This document shows, in pieces, positions 10,140 to 21,930 of a DNA stretch of 64,000 nucleotides. Position 1 is the stretch's first letter. Every line of letters begins with the position of its first letter. Location of the stretch: contig OX352762.1 in NCBI GenBank assembly GCA_947095585.1, positions 93,222,249 through 93,286,248 of the forward strand, in the 5' to 3' direction. The notes beneath the pieces were generated by a model, which made no database searches, was not told the DNA's origin, and saw nothing but the letters and a program-made list of their open reading frames with translations. This DNA is from Nephrocerus scutellatus. Its lineage: Eukaryota > Arthropoda > Insecta > Diptera > Pipunculidae. A program made the position numbers and the translations under genes.

Positions 10140-11385
10140 CGTGATAGATGTGGAATTAAAAACCGAGATACGAAGCATCATGTGCGAACAAATCATAGGG
10201 ATATCAGAGGAGCCAAAGTACATTTGTATATGGACGTGGATTCTTTTTTTAAAATTTCTAAGAAGATAATCTCCTTGGACTTTTTCTCTTTTTTCAGTTA
10301 GCAACGAGACGATTTTAATCGGCATTCCAGGAAAGCACAAAAGAAGGAAATAATTATATCGCATTTAGCGCATGAAAGAAACTAGAAAATAGTGTTTGAA
10401 TACCATTTTCTCTGTGTGGGACTGTGGGAGGATATTTACTGAATATAAGTGGTCGTAAAAAGTAAAATGTAATGTTGGTTGATTTTTCCATTTTAAATTT
10501 TGCGGAGCAACTATAATATTCAAAATATTCAATTCAATTTAACTTTATGGTTGCATGAAAACAAACTGTCAACAGTTCTTCGAAAGCCAATGCTATAGAC
10601 ATGACAGAAAGAGAAAAAGACTTTCCGAACTCCCGACTTTATAAAAATTTTCTTAGAAATTCGTTACATTTATATTCCCAATTATTTGCAAAAAAGGTCG
10701 ATGAGAATGGATTTATTTTAGGTACCCAGGATGGCCTTTTGGATCTAGACTATCCAATAAGTCTGTTTTATTGCTTTCATATAGGCCTCAGTTTTACTTG
10801 TTGTTTATTATATGAGCAGATCATGATGTTCAAGTTTTTCAGCTCTTGTAGAGAAAGAACCTCGGCGAACATGCTCCGTTTTCTCTTCCTCCTAGGCAGT
10901 GTCTGCTATCAGTAATCGGAAACAACTTACCGCAATAGTACGAGTATTTCAGGCATCAATAGCCTTGTAGAAAGCCCACTAGCACTCTTCTCCTTGTTCA
11001 AAAAAGGTCTTCCTTATAGAAATATAACTTGACTTATCTTTGGATGGTCTGAGCTCTATGGTTCTCTTACAGTTGGATAGATGTTCCTGTTTCTAGAAAC
11101 TAGAACTGGCAGTTGCGTAACTGACGTTGTGCGGCAACCCTGACATGCCACAATTATCCGAAGATGCTTGGTAGCCCTGCTGACAGAAGCAACATTGACA
11201 CACCGATACGAGAAGCTGACTTCCTCTTTTCCCTTCAACCATGATCGCATATAGACGTGCGCGAAGCACGCACTTAAATCCGTAGCTGAAATAATTTGTA
11301 TTCTTATAATTTAATAAACACTAAAATTGACTTCAATTTAATCCGCAGGCTTGTTGTTATTTGTAACCAATAAATTCGCTTTCTC
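10140..11385. other. No gene seen
   Basis: AT-rich sequence without frames that match a known family. The candidates at 10122-10364 (minus) and 10601-10915 (plus) have no recognisable motif or splice support. Confidence 0.5.
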
Positions 11386-11389
11386 CACA

Positions 11390-12166
11390 GAACAAGAAAA
11401 CCACAGCGTTACAAAGGCTTAAGGATATCCACATTTTATCGGATAGCCAGGCTTCGCTAAAGTCCATGTAATCAGTCTGCACAAATTCCATTCTGGCCCG
11501 GAATTGCCGATCGTCTCTTGAGGAGATGGCAGAGCATTTCAACATTCACCTGTGCTGGGTGCCGGGGCACAGAGACATTTCTGGTAATTGTATGGCTGAT
11601 AAACTCGCCAAACATGGAACCACACTCCCCCTATTGCCTGAATATGGTGCACTAGGCATGCCGATCGCTACGTGCAAACTCATGTTTAAACGGGATGCTA
11701 TAATAAAAACTAATTATAGATGGTTGCATAGCAACGACGCATATCTGGCCCAAGGTAGATCCGAAACGCTCCAAGTGTTTGATCTCTCAAAACAGACTGC
11801 ACATTAGTGCCATTATAGGTGTCATAACTGGACACTGTCTCATAGGCAAGCATGCAGAAAGACTAGGAGTATTTTCCAACGATTTCTGCAGAAGCTGCAT
11901 GGATGAGGAGGAGGAGGAAACCACTCTCCATCTACTTTGTACGTGCCCAGCCCTCTCGAATAGGCGAAAGCTCCATCTGGGAGCGTTATTTTTCAACGAC
12001 CTAACCCAAATTGACATTAATAGTCTATTGCGATTCATACGAAACTCCAAGTGGTTCAACGAGTAGGCGTGGGATTTTCTAGATCCTTGTTGTATTACCA
12101 CGGACCTTCTTGGTCTAAGTGCGTCGGTTTTGACTGACGGCCACTTCAACCTAACCTAACCTACAA
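11390..12166 (+). mobile_element. I-group LINE, 3' part with RNase H
   Basis: A 5'-truncated LINE with an RNase H domain and the cysteine-histidine C-terminus typical of I-group elements, ending in a short CCTAA-type tail ('cctaacctaacctac' at about 12151-12165). Related, more decayed copies lie at about 57.76-59.09 kb (plus) and at 63.86-64.0 kb (minus, tail only). Confidence 0.75.
11400..12066 (+). pseudogene. I-group LINE RNase H and C-terminal zinc knuckle
   Basis: RNase H text reads 'DIHILSDSQASLKS' (catalytic Asp), then 'FNIHLCWVPGHRDISGNC' and 'MADKLAKHG' (C-terminal catalytic Asp). The C-terminal part follows with 'VITGHCLIGKHAERLG', 'DFCRSCMDEEEEETTLHLL' and 'CPAL', a Cys-His cluster common after RNase H in these LINEs. 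A stop after 'SLKSM' near 11468 and a frame change near 11790 break it. The reverse transcriptase is absent, consistent with 5' truncation on insertion. Confidence 0.75.
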
Positions 12167-13338
12167 AGGCTCCATTCCAGGTCAAACCTTTTATGTTTGG
12201 CTAGGGATTGCAAGACCGAATAGCAACTCAGTACTTTCATAGCCCCGCTGTATATTCCCTAGAATCCTAAACAGCCAAATGCACACGAGAACGAGAGTGG
12301 AGTCGCAAAGAACGAGAAATTTGAGTTTGAGGTTTGCTTAAAATATATTGGTATATATTTAGTACACTTAACAGAGCCATCTGTAGACTATTAGAGTAAG
12401 CATTGTTTACCAAATTCTATTGGATATATTTAGGATCAATAGTTGTACTTATTAAAGTTATATTTGGTTCTTGTATCATACAAGTAGTTGTACTTGTACA
12501 TATATAAAAGTAATATAGTTAGTTTTATAACTATAAGAAATTACCAGTATTCTGGTATTTGCTAGCTGGTTCGAATGGAACAAGAATGTTCAATGTTCAT
12601 GCATGCAAATGGAACAAGAATATAAAAGAAAATAGTAGAACATCCTCGAAACTGTAGAAATTTAGTATAATTAGCGCAACTTTATCGTAGTAAGTTAGTT
12701 AATATATGGAAGTGAACCAAACTACTTGAAAAGTTGAAAATTAGATAGAGCTACCGCATCTGTGAATAATGAGTGAACAATAAGTAACCACCAGCTGTAT
12801 AAATTTGCGAACTGTTGCTATTTGCTAATTAAAGTTGTAATTTGTAAATTAACGAACTTGTGTTGTGTTTTTATTAGCTAAGCCCATTACAAAAGCTTAA
12901 ACAATATTGTCAAATCCTTATACCGAATTCCGCAATTCTGGATTTGATCGGAACTATTAATAGACTTGAAATGTTTGATTCAAGGACATGTGATCAAATA
13001 AAGGCTCGTCTTTTTTTGGCTCGCGAAGGTGTCATAAAAATGAATAGAGCGATTAAAAGAATTAATTTATTAATTTAGTTCTCAACACACCGCACAGCCA
13101 TTACGTCCCAACGCATTTCAAGGAGTGTCTTCCACAGTAATAACTCAATCGGAACACGGTAACAGGTATACATATAAACTGAATCTAACGTAGACACAAA
13201 CATATAATAGTCCAATGTGCACAAAAAAAGCGCCGAGAAGAAGCATTCAACGAAACTGCCCCCCATCTGACAAAAAAAGTCTAAAAATCGTTTTCCCAAA
13301 AATTCAAATCATAATCTCAGCGCAGCGTAAAATATTCA
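12167..13338. other. No gene; possible LTR-like segment
   Basis: AT-rich. Around 12500-12900 there are TATA-like boxes ('tatataaaag', 'tgtataaattt') and a run ending 'ttattagctaagcccattac' that looks like an LTR end, but I could not find matching TG...CA termini, so this is left undecided. Confidence 0.3.
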
Positions 13339-13665
13339 TTAACGCTTTAGTGAAATGTTCTCATAAAATAATAATGTGGTCATGCATGAGACCATCATGT
13401 CCTTGGGAGCGAATGGACTTTGTTCACCCCACACATATAGAAACTCATATTTCGCACTAGCTCCGCCTTCGACTGTTGGGTATGTGGAAGAATTCGCTGC
13501 AACCGATTTTAGTTCTGCTGACGGATATCCGCTAGACCAGTTCACATTACGAGCCCAGTTATTAGGTAGAGAGTTTTTTTTACAACAAGCGTTTCCCCCG
13601 CATGCCAACAGAAAGCTGCCACTGCTTGTAATTATTGTAAGTTGTGCTACCCGATGATGATGGTG
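13339..13665 (-). CDS. Possible exon, unknown protein
   Basis: After a plausible splice acceptor ('gcttggcgctcacag', minus strand, near 13668) an open frame runs about 105 codons: 'STYPTVEGGASAKYEFLYVW' and 'NWSSGYPSAELKSVAANSS' are protein-like and unlike the nearby transposons. No ATG with a good context precedes it in frame; the ATG just upstream meets a stop after seven codons. It could be an upstream exon of the gene at 9026-10008, which is on the same strand. Donor site not identified. Low confidence. Confidence 0.25.
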   Translation of the reverse strand, partial: HHHHRVAQLTIITSSGSFLLACGGNACCKKNSLPNNWARNVNWSSGYPSAELKSVAANSSTYPTVEGGASAKYEFLYVWGEQSPFAPKDMMVSCMTTLLFYENISLKR

Positions 13666-14509
13666 CTGTGAGCGCCAAGCAAATTAGGTCAAAAAAAGAC
13701 TGGCCATTTTGCTGGCTCTGCTCTGGTTCTTGCTCGCGATCGATAAACGTTTTCGATGGTGCAACGAACTTGACGAACAGCAGCGAAAAACGAACCAATT
13801 CTTTACGCTTGGACCAACCACACGGCAACCGCATGGCATAGGGGAATTAATGAGCTCGTACGAAACGAGATTGTTGGACGTGTCCCAATCGCGATTTTGT
13901 CACATGAAGTGTAATTATGATATGGACCGTGTGGCATGGAGAGATGAGTGGAAATTAAAATTGCCACAATTTTGTTCGGTTTTCCTGCCACACCAGAGCG
14001 GAGAAGGTGTAAAAACTTTTTAATTGCTGCAACGCCGTCGATTACAACAACAACAAAAACGAAAAAAAAATTGTCTGCGGCGTAGTTATTATCACCCCGC
14101 CTGATGGTGCCCGGAAACACTGACGGAAGCTAGCGACTGAGATCGTCGGAGCGTGGAGAATGCGCTTTAGGTTCACTTAAAAAATTCCCATATGATTTGA
14201 TAAGCGTTAATGTCGTACCGATGAATGGCGATGGATGAATTATAAAGTTGATTTTTTAATTTTAATTTCACTATAAATCGAGAGGGGCGGTCAGCCATCA
14301 GCAGAATAGGGGGAACAACGCAGAATGCTCTAGAATTGCAGGTGGCCGTAACTATCTCTAACTGGTGGAAGTGCGATCAAACCTCCACGTGGTGGGCGCC
14401 GGTAGTTTTCCTCCAATGCAGGAAAAGCTAAATGAAAGACATCATGTGCTCTAGTCAGCATAAGACTGAAACCCGCCGTTATCGGCTTTAAAGCAGTAAA
14501 TGAACGGCT

Positions 14510-14960
14510 ATGCACCCTTCGCGTGCGGTCAGATATAAGAACACAAGCCTCATAAATGTTCGCAGGTACGTGAACAGAGGTGAAAAGGATGATGAAAAGG
14601 AAGAATTATTTGAATCAGTCGAACGGGAACTCCACGCCTGCCCTCAGTATGATGTAAAAATCATTCTGGGGGATATGAATGCTAAAATAGGTAGGGAGCC
14701 AGTATTCAGGCAGTACATTGGCACTCATAGATAAACGAGAACACTAATGACAATGGACAACGAGTCATAGAGATAGCAGCAAGCAATAATTTGGTCGTTG
14801 CGAGTAAAAGGTTTGCAAGAAAAGATATCCCCAAAGCCACCTGGGTATCTCCTGATGGAGCCACTCGCCACCAAATACACCACGCGTTGATAGACCATAG
14901 ACCACAATCCGAATCTGATGACGGTACGAACGTACCGTCGACTTGGACCACTATCTTTTT
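14510..14960 (+). pseudogene. LINE-B endonuclease, C-terminal half
   Basis: Text reads 'DEKEELFESVERELHACPQY', 'VKIILGDMNAKIGREPVF' (the catalytic GDMNA motif), then in another frame 'VVASKRFARKDIPKATWVSP' and 'QIHHALIDH' (the QIDHxLI position, with H for D). The missing Asp in that last motif and the frameshift near 14734 would abolish activity. Confidence 0.7.
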
Positions 14961-15539
14961 GGTGTGGTTCTCCGAGCGCGGATTGCATCATCAAGAAAGA
15001 CAGCATCCGCGAATCAGATTCGAGTCAACACGGCTGCCCTTCGCAACGAAGAGACCAGAAACAACTACGGTCAAGCGATAGGACTCACCCTAAATGCTGG
15101 GAGAGTAAGTCCTGGTGCTGAGATCTCAAGCGTAGAAGAGAAATGGACACGCCTTAAAAATAATTTCGTTAGTACTGCTGACTCCATCTTAGGCAGTAGT
15201 CGTAGAGATCGGAACGACTGGTTCGATGGCGAATGTGAGCGAGCGAACGTAAGAAAAAAACAGTTTACCGGCGAAAGAAAGCAGCCTGGGAGAAAAATCT
15301 CGTCCGTGAACTAGAACAGTAGAGCGAGGACCGCACCAGGCGCGCAAGTTATACCAAAGAGTCCGCAGTATGATGCGATATACACCGCGTTGCACACACT
15401 GCAAGGACAAAGAGGGTAATCTGATCACCGATCTTAAAGGCATCTTAGAGCGATGGGAAATGTACTTTCATGACTTGCTAAATGGCCAGTTAACTGTGGA
15501 ATATGAGGCTCCATTAGGATAAATGACTAAGATCATACT

Positions 15540-16590
15540 ATGCTGCCACTACCAAGCATAGACGAAGTTACCAGAACGATAAATCGGCTCAAAACAATAA
15601 GACCCCGGCCAGCGGAACTGATAAACCAAGCAATTCATGAAATAATAGTGCAAGTATGGGATGAAGAGGCTATGCTAGAAGACTGGCGAAGAGGCATCCT
15701 GTGCCCCATACATAAGAAGGGAGTTATCACAAAATGCAGCAATTATCGCGGTATAACGTTGTTGAGTTCCGCGTATAAGATTTTCTCCTCTATCCTTCAA
15801 GACAGGATAGCCCCATACGCTAAAGTCATCTTTGGTCCATACCAGTGTGGCTTCATCCCAGGCAAATCAACAACTGATCAGATTTACACCCTTAGGCAGG
15901 TGATGGAAAAATGTCTAGAGTTTCAAAACTCACTACACCATCCTTTTTATAGACTTTAAAGCCGCCTATGATAGCATAGCCAGAGTAGAACTTTATAAAG
16001 CCATGAGAGAATTCGGTATCCCAAATAAACTGACACGCGACTATGTAGGTTGACTATGACGAATGCTATAAGGCAAGTAAAAATATCCGGATTACTATCA
16101 AGCCCTTTCAACATCTATAACGGGCTTCGACTGCGACGATGGACTGGCCTGCATCTTCTTCAACCTGCTGTTGGAGATAGTGATCCGAGACTCTAACGTA
16201 ACGGCGAGAGGAACAGTCCTCTATAAGTCCATTCAGATACTGGCTTACGCAGACGATATTTACATCGTTGGTAGAAACCGAAGAGCTGTACAGGAAGCGT
16301 TTGTCCAGATCAAGCAGGCGGCACGAAATCTGGGGCTGCACATAAATGAGAGCAAAACAAAGTACATGGTGGCCACGTCTACGAGTAAAAGATACAACAT
16401 TGGTCCCTCAACACAAATAGTGGAGCGCGAATTTGAAGTAGTGCAATCCTTTAATTATCTCGGGTCAACTGTAGCAGCCGATAACAGCATAAAACCAGAA
16501 ATACGCGCACGGTTGCTTAAAGCCTATTGTAGTCTTTCAAGACTCTTTAAATCCAGGAATTTAACCATAACATCCAAGCTGCTGGTGTAA
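15540..16590 (+). pseudogene. LINE-B reverse transcriptase, broken
   Basis: Fingers: 'DWRRGILCPIHKKG', 'NYRGITLLSSAYKI', 'YQCGFIPGKSTTDQIYTL'. A frameshift at about 15957 cuts 'FIDFKAAYDSIA'. Palm: 'SIQILAYADDIYIVG' (about 16237-16275; catalytic Asp pair present) and 'GLHINESKTKYMVATS'. Thumb: 'FEVVQSFNYLGSTVAADN' and 'EIRARLLKAYCSLSRL'. The two long open pieces are 15540-15959 and 16171-16590. Confidence 0.75.
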
Positions 16591-16639
16591 GTGTATAAGA
16601 CAATGGTCATACCAGTACTTACATATGGATTTGAACTCT

Positions 16640-16705
16640 CTAGGACGTGTAAAAGTTGGCTAAAAATGAACTCGAAAAGAAGTTGAAACAAGCAAACAAC
16701 CAAGA
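16640..16705 (-). repeat. MS1 minisatellite fragment, inverted
   Basis: Read on the minus strand it gives 'ttgaaac...cttcttttcgag', 'tttttagccaac' and 'acacgtcctagag', matching the end of one MS1 unit. It directly truncates LINE-B copy 2. Confidence 0.5.
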
Positions 16706-18144
16706 TGCATGTTAAATTAAATAAAAGTTTGTAAAAATACGGGGAGCTCTGTTTAAATTCCAATCAATAAACAGGGACTACATTTGCGCTTTAATAATGT
16801 CCAACTTCGCTATGCCAAAGCAAAGGCAGCGGTCCCACGTGAATTGTAACATTTCGATGGAAAACACTAAAGATAGTAAATTTTCATAATCGCTCATGGA
16901 ATCATATAAATATGTAAAAATGTTAAACACACACGCACTAGTGCACTTTGGTTGCCTCAACTTATTTTTGGGTTTCCCCGCAATTATTTTTAACATCACA
17001 ACTGCTCCTAATGGATTGGATTAATGTTTAGTGGACGATAATTGAATGGAATTATAAAATTTTTTATTTTTATATGAATGGAAGCATGATGCCTCCACTA
17101 TAGCGCTTTCTGTGTCTATCTATGTCTCTTCCTCTCTTTATCGCCTTGTAAGGCTTGCCTTTTCGGTAATATCCGCTGCGCTGGCGATTACATTATGGTA
17201 ATTGTGCTTACGCTGGAAGCGTGTTAACTGATTTGAATGCAATGTTCGATGTGTTATACCCGTCGTCTCGTTGGCCAATTATTGTGGTAATATGCAAATG
17301 CTCCGTTTAATCACTTTACTATGCGCCTTGTGTTTCCTCCATTTCAAATAGGGAAATATCCACCTCTATTACCCAATACCGACATATCGACACTTACATG
17401 ATGAATAATTTTATTTTGATTGCAATAAATTATTGAACTTATCTCATTTTAAACATTATTCAAGTTTGATTTTCAGAGGTAGTGTTGCAACAGCACACAA
17501 CACACTGTTGTAACAATTCATCTGAGAGGATGATCCAAACTACACACACTACAGAGACAAAAAGATTAATTGAATTGAAAATAACGTGTTACTTTAAATT
17601 TTAAATGCCGAATGTTTCGCATTTATTTAAAGGACACAATAGTGGGGCAAATAGAAGAAGAGTCCGCTTAAAGGATGAATGGTGTAGACTGGGGGAAGCG
17701 AAATCGAATTTTGCACCCGTGGAGAGTTTTTTTTTTGGGGATGAGGACATATAATGCCCTTTGTAAAGCTGGAATTGAAGATTACAATGATAACATATTC
17801 CACATAGTTTGTAACTATTTATAACTCCTAAGCTAAATGCTTCTCCATTCATAAATCACAAATCACCATAGGTAGAGTGCTAATTACTGTGTCATTCGTC
17901 TAACTTTGTCATTTGTCTAACTACATCAGTGTCTCTAAGCTTGTTGTTCCATATTTTTAATATAACAAATACTTGCAGGCCATCATACAATAAATTCACT
18001 TTATTACTTTAGTAAATAAAATGATCGAAAAAAAAGAAACAACGCTCAACGATCTGTCCAATATGAATTAAGTCACCTCATGTTTTTTATATATAATTAG
18101 CGCAAGCTTCAAGTATTTTCCGCTATAATAATGCCTCAGCACCG
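16706..18144. other. No gene seen
   Basis: AT-rich sequence with no frame matching a known family and no clear repeat. Confidence 0.5.
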
Positions 18145-19505
18145 CAAATGACTATATGGCTATACCAGACCATTATCATACCCAGGCTGGCATACGCAGC
18201 CCAGAATATGGTAACTAAAAACAGAGCAATCTAAGACACGCTCAAAACTCAATATGATCCAAAGACTCATTTGCCTTAGTGCAACATGTTCCATAAGGAC
18301 CTGCCCAACGGCAGCCTTCGAAAAGATTCTAGGACTTACACCACTTCACATACACATTAAAAGTGAAGCTGGCTTAGGACTCTGTACTCTTAACATACAT
18401 AATCAGGTCAAATCGAATAGACCAGGACATCCAAACATCATTTCCAAGATAAACTCGGAATATGGAATTGTCCTACAATCAGACTAAATCACAAAAACAA
18501 CTGATTTCCAAAGTAAATTCTTGGTAAGATTTCCAGAGCGTAATCCAGTTGCAAATATCATCAATAACCTCCCCCACCAAGCGTCCATCTGGTAGACAGA
18601 CGGATCTAAAACAGACACAGGAACAGGAACAGGAGCAGGAGTATTCGGACCCAGAACCACACTGCGAATACCCCTAGGTAACTCCCAAACCATTTTCCAG
18701 GCAGAAACGCAGCATTAGAAGCCTGCATTAGAAGCCTGCACCTTGGATTGCATTAAAAGAAGTTATAGAAGAACTGAGCTTTACATGATGTTAGATAGCC
18801 AGGCGGCACTACTTGCACTAAAAGGCCCTATTTTCAACACTAGAACAACGAGGAGCTGATACTGCCACTTAAAACAATTGGCCAAAACTAATAAAATCAC
18901 CCTTATGTGGTCTCCAGGGCACTCAGGCATTGTATGGAACGAGGCAGCAGACCTTTGCGCAAGAGAAGGCGCAAAAGGTATATTTACTGGGCCAGAAGCA
19001 AGCATTGCCACCTCAAAAACAAGATTAAAGATTGGTCTAACAATGCCATCGAAGCTGAATGGGAATCGTCGACAGGGATGACCCAAACTAAAAGGCTTAT
19101 CAAGTATAACATCAAACACATGGACAAGGCAATCAAACTGAACCGTTATGCACTCAGATCTCTAGTCTGGTATATAACGGGACACGACCCATTCAATAGT
19201 CAATTGGCGAAAATAGAAAAATCCCAGACGGACAGCTGCCGTTTTTGTAACAAGACAAAAGAATCGCCAGAACACATACTGTTTATTATGTGTGATTCTC
19301 TCACATGAAATACGAAAAAGATTTAAGCACCTCAAGGCTCACACAGTTCCAGGACACAATGCCATTTCGATTGAATTGGCAGACGTAATGACATTTATAA
19401 AGAAACTAAGCCACCACATAAAGTGGTAATTATCGGGGATGCATAATAGATCTCTGGGTCGTAGTGCACCAGGCTTCTCAGCCCAGCAACCTAATAATAA
19501 TAACT
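18145..19505 (+). mobile_element. I-group LINE, 3' part, TAA-repeat tail
   Basis: A 5'-truncated element with the end of the reverse transcriptase ('IIIPRLAYAAQNM'), a linker, RNase H and a Cys-His end, finishing in a TAA repeat at 19493-19504. A (TAA)n tail is characteristic of I-type LINEs. Sequence and tail differ from the CCTAA-tailed elements at 11.4 and 57.8 kb, so it is a separate family. Stops and frameshifts throughout. Confidence 0.75.
18595..19308 (+). pseudogene. I-group LINE RNase H and C-terminal zinc knuckle
   Basis: RNase H begins with 'TDGSKTDTGTGTGAGVFGP' (first catalytic Asp), then 'MLDSQAALLALKGP' (another catalytic Asp), 'ITLMWSPGHSGIVWNEAADL' (C-terminal Asp in AAD) and finally 'CRFCNKTKESPEHILF' with a following Cys, the C-x2-C-H-C cluster. 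A duplicated 'gaagcctgcattagaagcctgca' around 18720 and frame changes near 18870 and 18960 break the frame. Confidence 0.75.
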
Positions 19506-19818
19506 ATATAGTATTTGCCCGGTGGTCAAAATTCGACCATAATCATTATTGAAATTTATGATAAACATATATATGAATATGCATGTTTCGAACATTTTTT
19601 TTCTACTCTTATACATTCGTTCATCGTACATATATCTGAGACCATAAACTTTTATATGTACTTACAATACAAAATAGTTCAGTACCATTTTAATTAAATC
19701 ACAATTTAAAAACTATGTCTTTGCCTATTTATATATAGATAATAATAAATAATAATAATGCCTAAGCACAGCATGATTTCACACCCAAGCAATCACAAAC
19801 TACTATATTGTGCTCATA

Positions 19819-19977
19819 ACGGGTGTTTTTTTGGGAGGTTTGTTTTTCCGATAGATGTCGTTTTATTTTATGACAGTTGTTTTGACAGCTCAAAGTGGCA
19901 TTTCTACTCAGTATTGTTTGGCAAATCATTATGAAAAAAAAAAAAAAAAATCGGCAACCTCTTAAAAAAACACCCGT
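19819..19977 (+). mobile_element. MITE, 159 bp, TA target duplication
   Basis: Ends are ACGGGTGTTTTTTT and AAAAAAACACCCGT (perfect inverted 14 bp), flanked by TA on both sides (19817-19818, 19978-19979). No coding capacity; contains an A17 run. TA duplication and size suggest a Tc1/mariner-related deletion derivative. A second, inverted relative begins 7 bp to the right. Confidence 0.7.
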
Positions 19978-19984
19978 TAGATAT

Positions 19985-20146
19985 AACGTGTTTTTTTAAT
20001 AGGTTGCCGATTTTTTTTTTGAATAAAACACATATAAAATTATGAAATGACCAAAATTTTTTTTTATTTGGTAGATAATTTTTTGGCATTTAACATTTAA
20101 ACACAATTTCTGGCATATGGCTACCACGACTATTTTTCACAAATGT

Positions 20147-20184
<38 letters not shown>

Positions 20185-20298
20185 CATAATGATTTGCCAA
20201 ACAATACTGAGTAGAAATGCCACTTTGAGCTGTCAAAACAACTGTCATAAAATAAAACGACATCTATCGGAAAAACAAACCTCCCAAAAAAACACCCT
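19985..20298 (-). mobile_element. Second MITE of same family, inverted
   Basis: Its right arm (about 20185-20298) is, by eye, identical over about 110 bp to the inverted left arm of the neighbouring MITE; its left end ('acgtgttttttta') matches that MITE's inverted other end. It has about 150 bp more internal sequence and a T36 run (20149-20184). The pair could form a large hairpin in RNA or single-stranded DNA. Confidence 0.65.
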
Positions 20299-20309
20299 TT
20301 ATAAACCCA

Positions 20310-20545
20310 CTTATGTATCTTGGTTACTTCATACATCAACTCAACCGTACAAGTGAATATAGCAGTATAAGGCACCTGTATCACATGTACAGCATGGTAT
20401 CATGTGTACTTGTAATCTAGAGGATAAGTGCGGTGAGAAAACTTCGTGCATTTTTTCAACGCGCCAGAAATCGAACCCGGTATCGTCCGAGTGAAAGTCA
20501 ATAGTTCTAACCTCTACACCACCGACACTGACAGGGAATGGGTTT
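20310..20545 (-). repeat. SINE-like repeat S2, copy 1
   Basis: On the minus strand a tRNA-like head is visible: 'gtcggtggtgtagaggttag' (A box), then 'ccgggttcgatttctgg' (B box) 35-40 bases on. A body that matches the repeat at about 41870-41941 plus 42597-42720 follows. Not a working tRNA gene because the cloverleaf is imperfect. Confidence 0.55.
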
Positions 20546-20959
20546 TGGTGTGATGTTAGACCTGAGTTTGTCTAAAGTGTCTCGATTAACCCAATAGACC
20601 ATAGATTTGACATAGATCCAAGGCCAAGAGGCGTTAATAGAATAAACCAGCCGGCTAATTTACTGATTCATTACTGGATATAACACATTTTTTAAAACGT
20701 ACACACACTTTATACACCTTTGCATCAATTTATCTCAAAAGAAGTCGGTCAACATTGTCCGATAGGAATCTCTGTTGACTGTAGTGACTTGGTTGTCAGC
20801 ATCATTCTTAGGCTGAAATGACATTTCGTAAATGGCTTCGAGCCGCTGTCATACAAAAATGCGACAACAATTGCAGTTGGCACGTGTAAAGCTGCCACAA
20901 CCGAAACACAAACTTTAATAAAAAATTTGGATAGTTTTAAAAAATTTTGTTGAATTTTC
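20546..20959. other. No gene seen
   Basis: Low-information AT-rich sequence without recognised repeats or frames. Confidence 0.45.
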
Positions 20960-21345
20960 CATGATTAAATTGGACGTATAAATGTGCGGACAAACTCTTT
21001 TGGAAGAATGCTAAACCCTTTATATACAAACAATTTATATGGAAGCCCCTCAGCACTGTGCCTCGAGTTTAAATTTTTACAGGAAGTGGTGCCATTGGAA
21101 GATACACAAGTGTGCAAATCTTGAATAAAATCGGAATAATTTAAAAAAATAATTAACGGTGTACCTCGGCCCTGGGGCCAGATAACTTCCAAACTTTTAC
21201 AGAAAGGGTTGTCATGAGATATGCATGTGTGTGCAAATTTTGAATAGAATTGGGCTTTAGGAAGTAGATTAAAAATTTATCACAAGATTTGGCAAGCCAG
21301 TCTGCCACAAAAAATAACACACAAACCAACAAACACATGCGGACG
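20960..21345 (+). repeat. Dispersed repeat D, diverged copy
   Basis: Contains two ~100-bp modules, each with a 'gagatacacatgtgtgcaaa' type block (here 'gaagatacacaagtgtgcaaa' and 'gagatatgcatgtgtgtgcaa') followed by 'aatcgg.ttaa' or 'gggctttaggaagtag'. The same modules recur at 21640-21925 and 28900-29275. Confidence 0.55.
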
Positions 21346-21639
21346 CGAGGTTAAAAAAAACATTTAATAATAGTAGAGAAATGAGAAAGTCTGGTGGTCT
21401 CAATAGGTGAGTTTCTTTGGGAGGAAGTAGTGTTGTGAGTCTCGCCATGTGAACTTCTTAAACAAGTGCACTGGCAATATATAACAGGCAGTTTTAGGTG
21501 TATTCGATCTCCATACCACTTCACACTGTTATTTTTACTCTGCTTAGTGGAACTGACATAATACAACATACCACTCATCAGTATCCTTAGTTTTTTTTAA
21601 GACAGTCTTCAATATAAATAAAAAAAACAAAATCGGGCT

Positions 21640-21930
21640 AATTTTTAAAAAATTTACATGTCACTTCCCCTAAGTCTACAAAAGTTTGACAAAAAGTGTT
21701 GTCCATCGGAGATACACATGTGTATACAATTTAAAGAAAATCGGGTTAATTTTTTAAAAATCTATTTGGGCACCCCAAATTTTAATAGAAAGTGTTGTCT
21801 CCGGAGATACACATGTGTGCAAAATTTCAATCAAATCGGGCTTTGGGAAGTGGGTTAAAAATCGCAACATTTCACGACAGACATATAGACCGACAGACGT
21901 GCACGAGCAAGCGAAGTTAATATATAGAAT
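21640..21930 (+). repeat. Dispersed repeat D, second copy
   Basis: Two modules in a row with 'ggagatacacatgtgt' at 21708 and 21798, 'aaatcgggctttgggaagtg' and then 'gacagacatatagaccgaca', ending 'gcgaagttaatatatagaat'. The end is the same as in the copy inside LINE-B at 29.25 kb. Confidence 0.65.

Larger units (their letters stand above)
14280..16640 (+). mobile_element. LINE-B copy 2, nearly full-length, broken
   Basis: Starts with the family 5' marker ('gcggtcagccatcagcag', about 14288) and runs through endonuclease, linker and reverse transcriptase to 'TSKLLV' and 'ctggtgtaagtgtataagac', then is cut near 16630. There it meets an inverted MS1 minisatellite piece (about 16640-16700). Multiple stops and frame changes. 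It carries the best preserved YADD palm of the family in this window. Confidence 0.8.

Noticed and set aside
12440..12900. Solo LTR with TATA-like boxes
   Set aside because: No matching TG...CA inverted ends or target duplication could be found.
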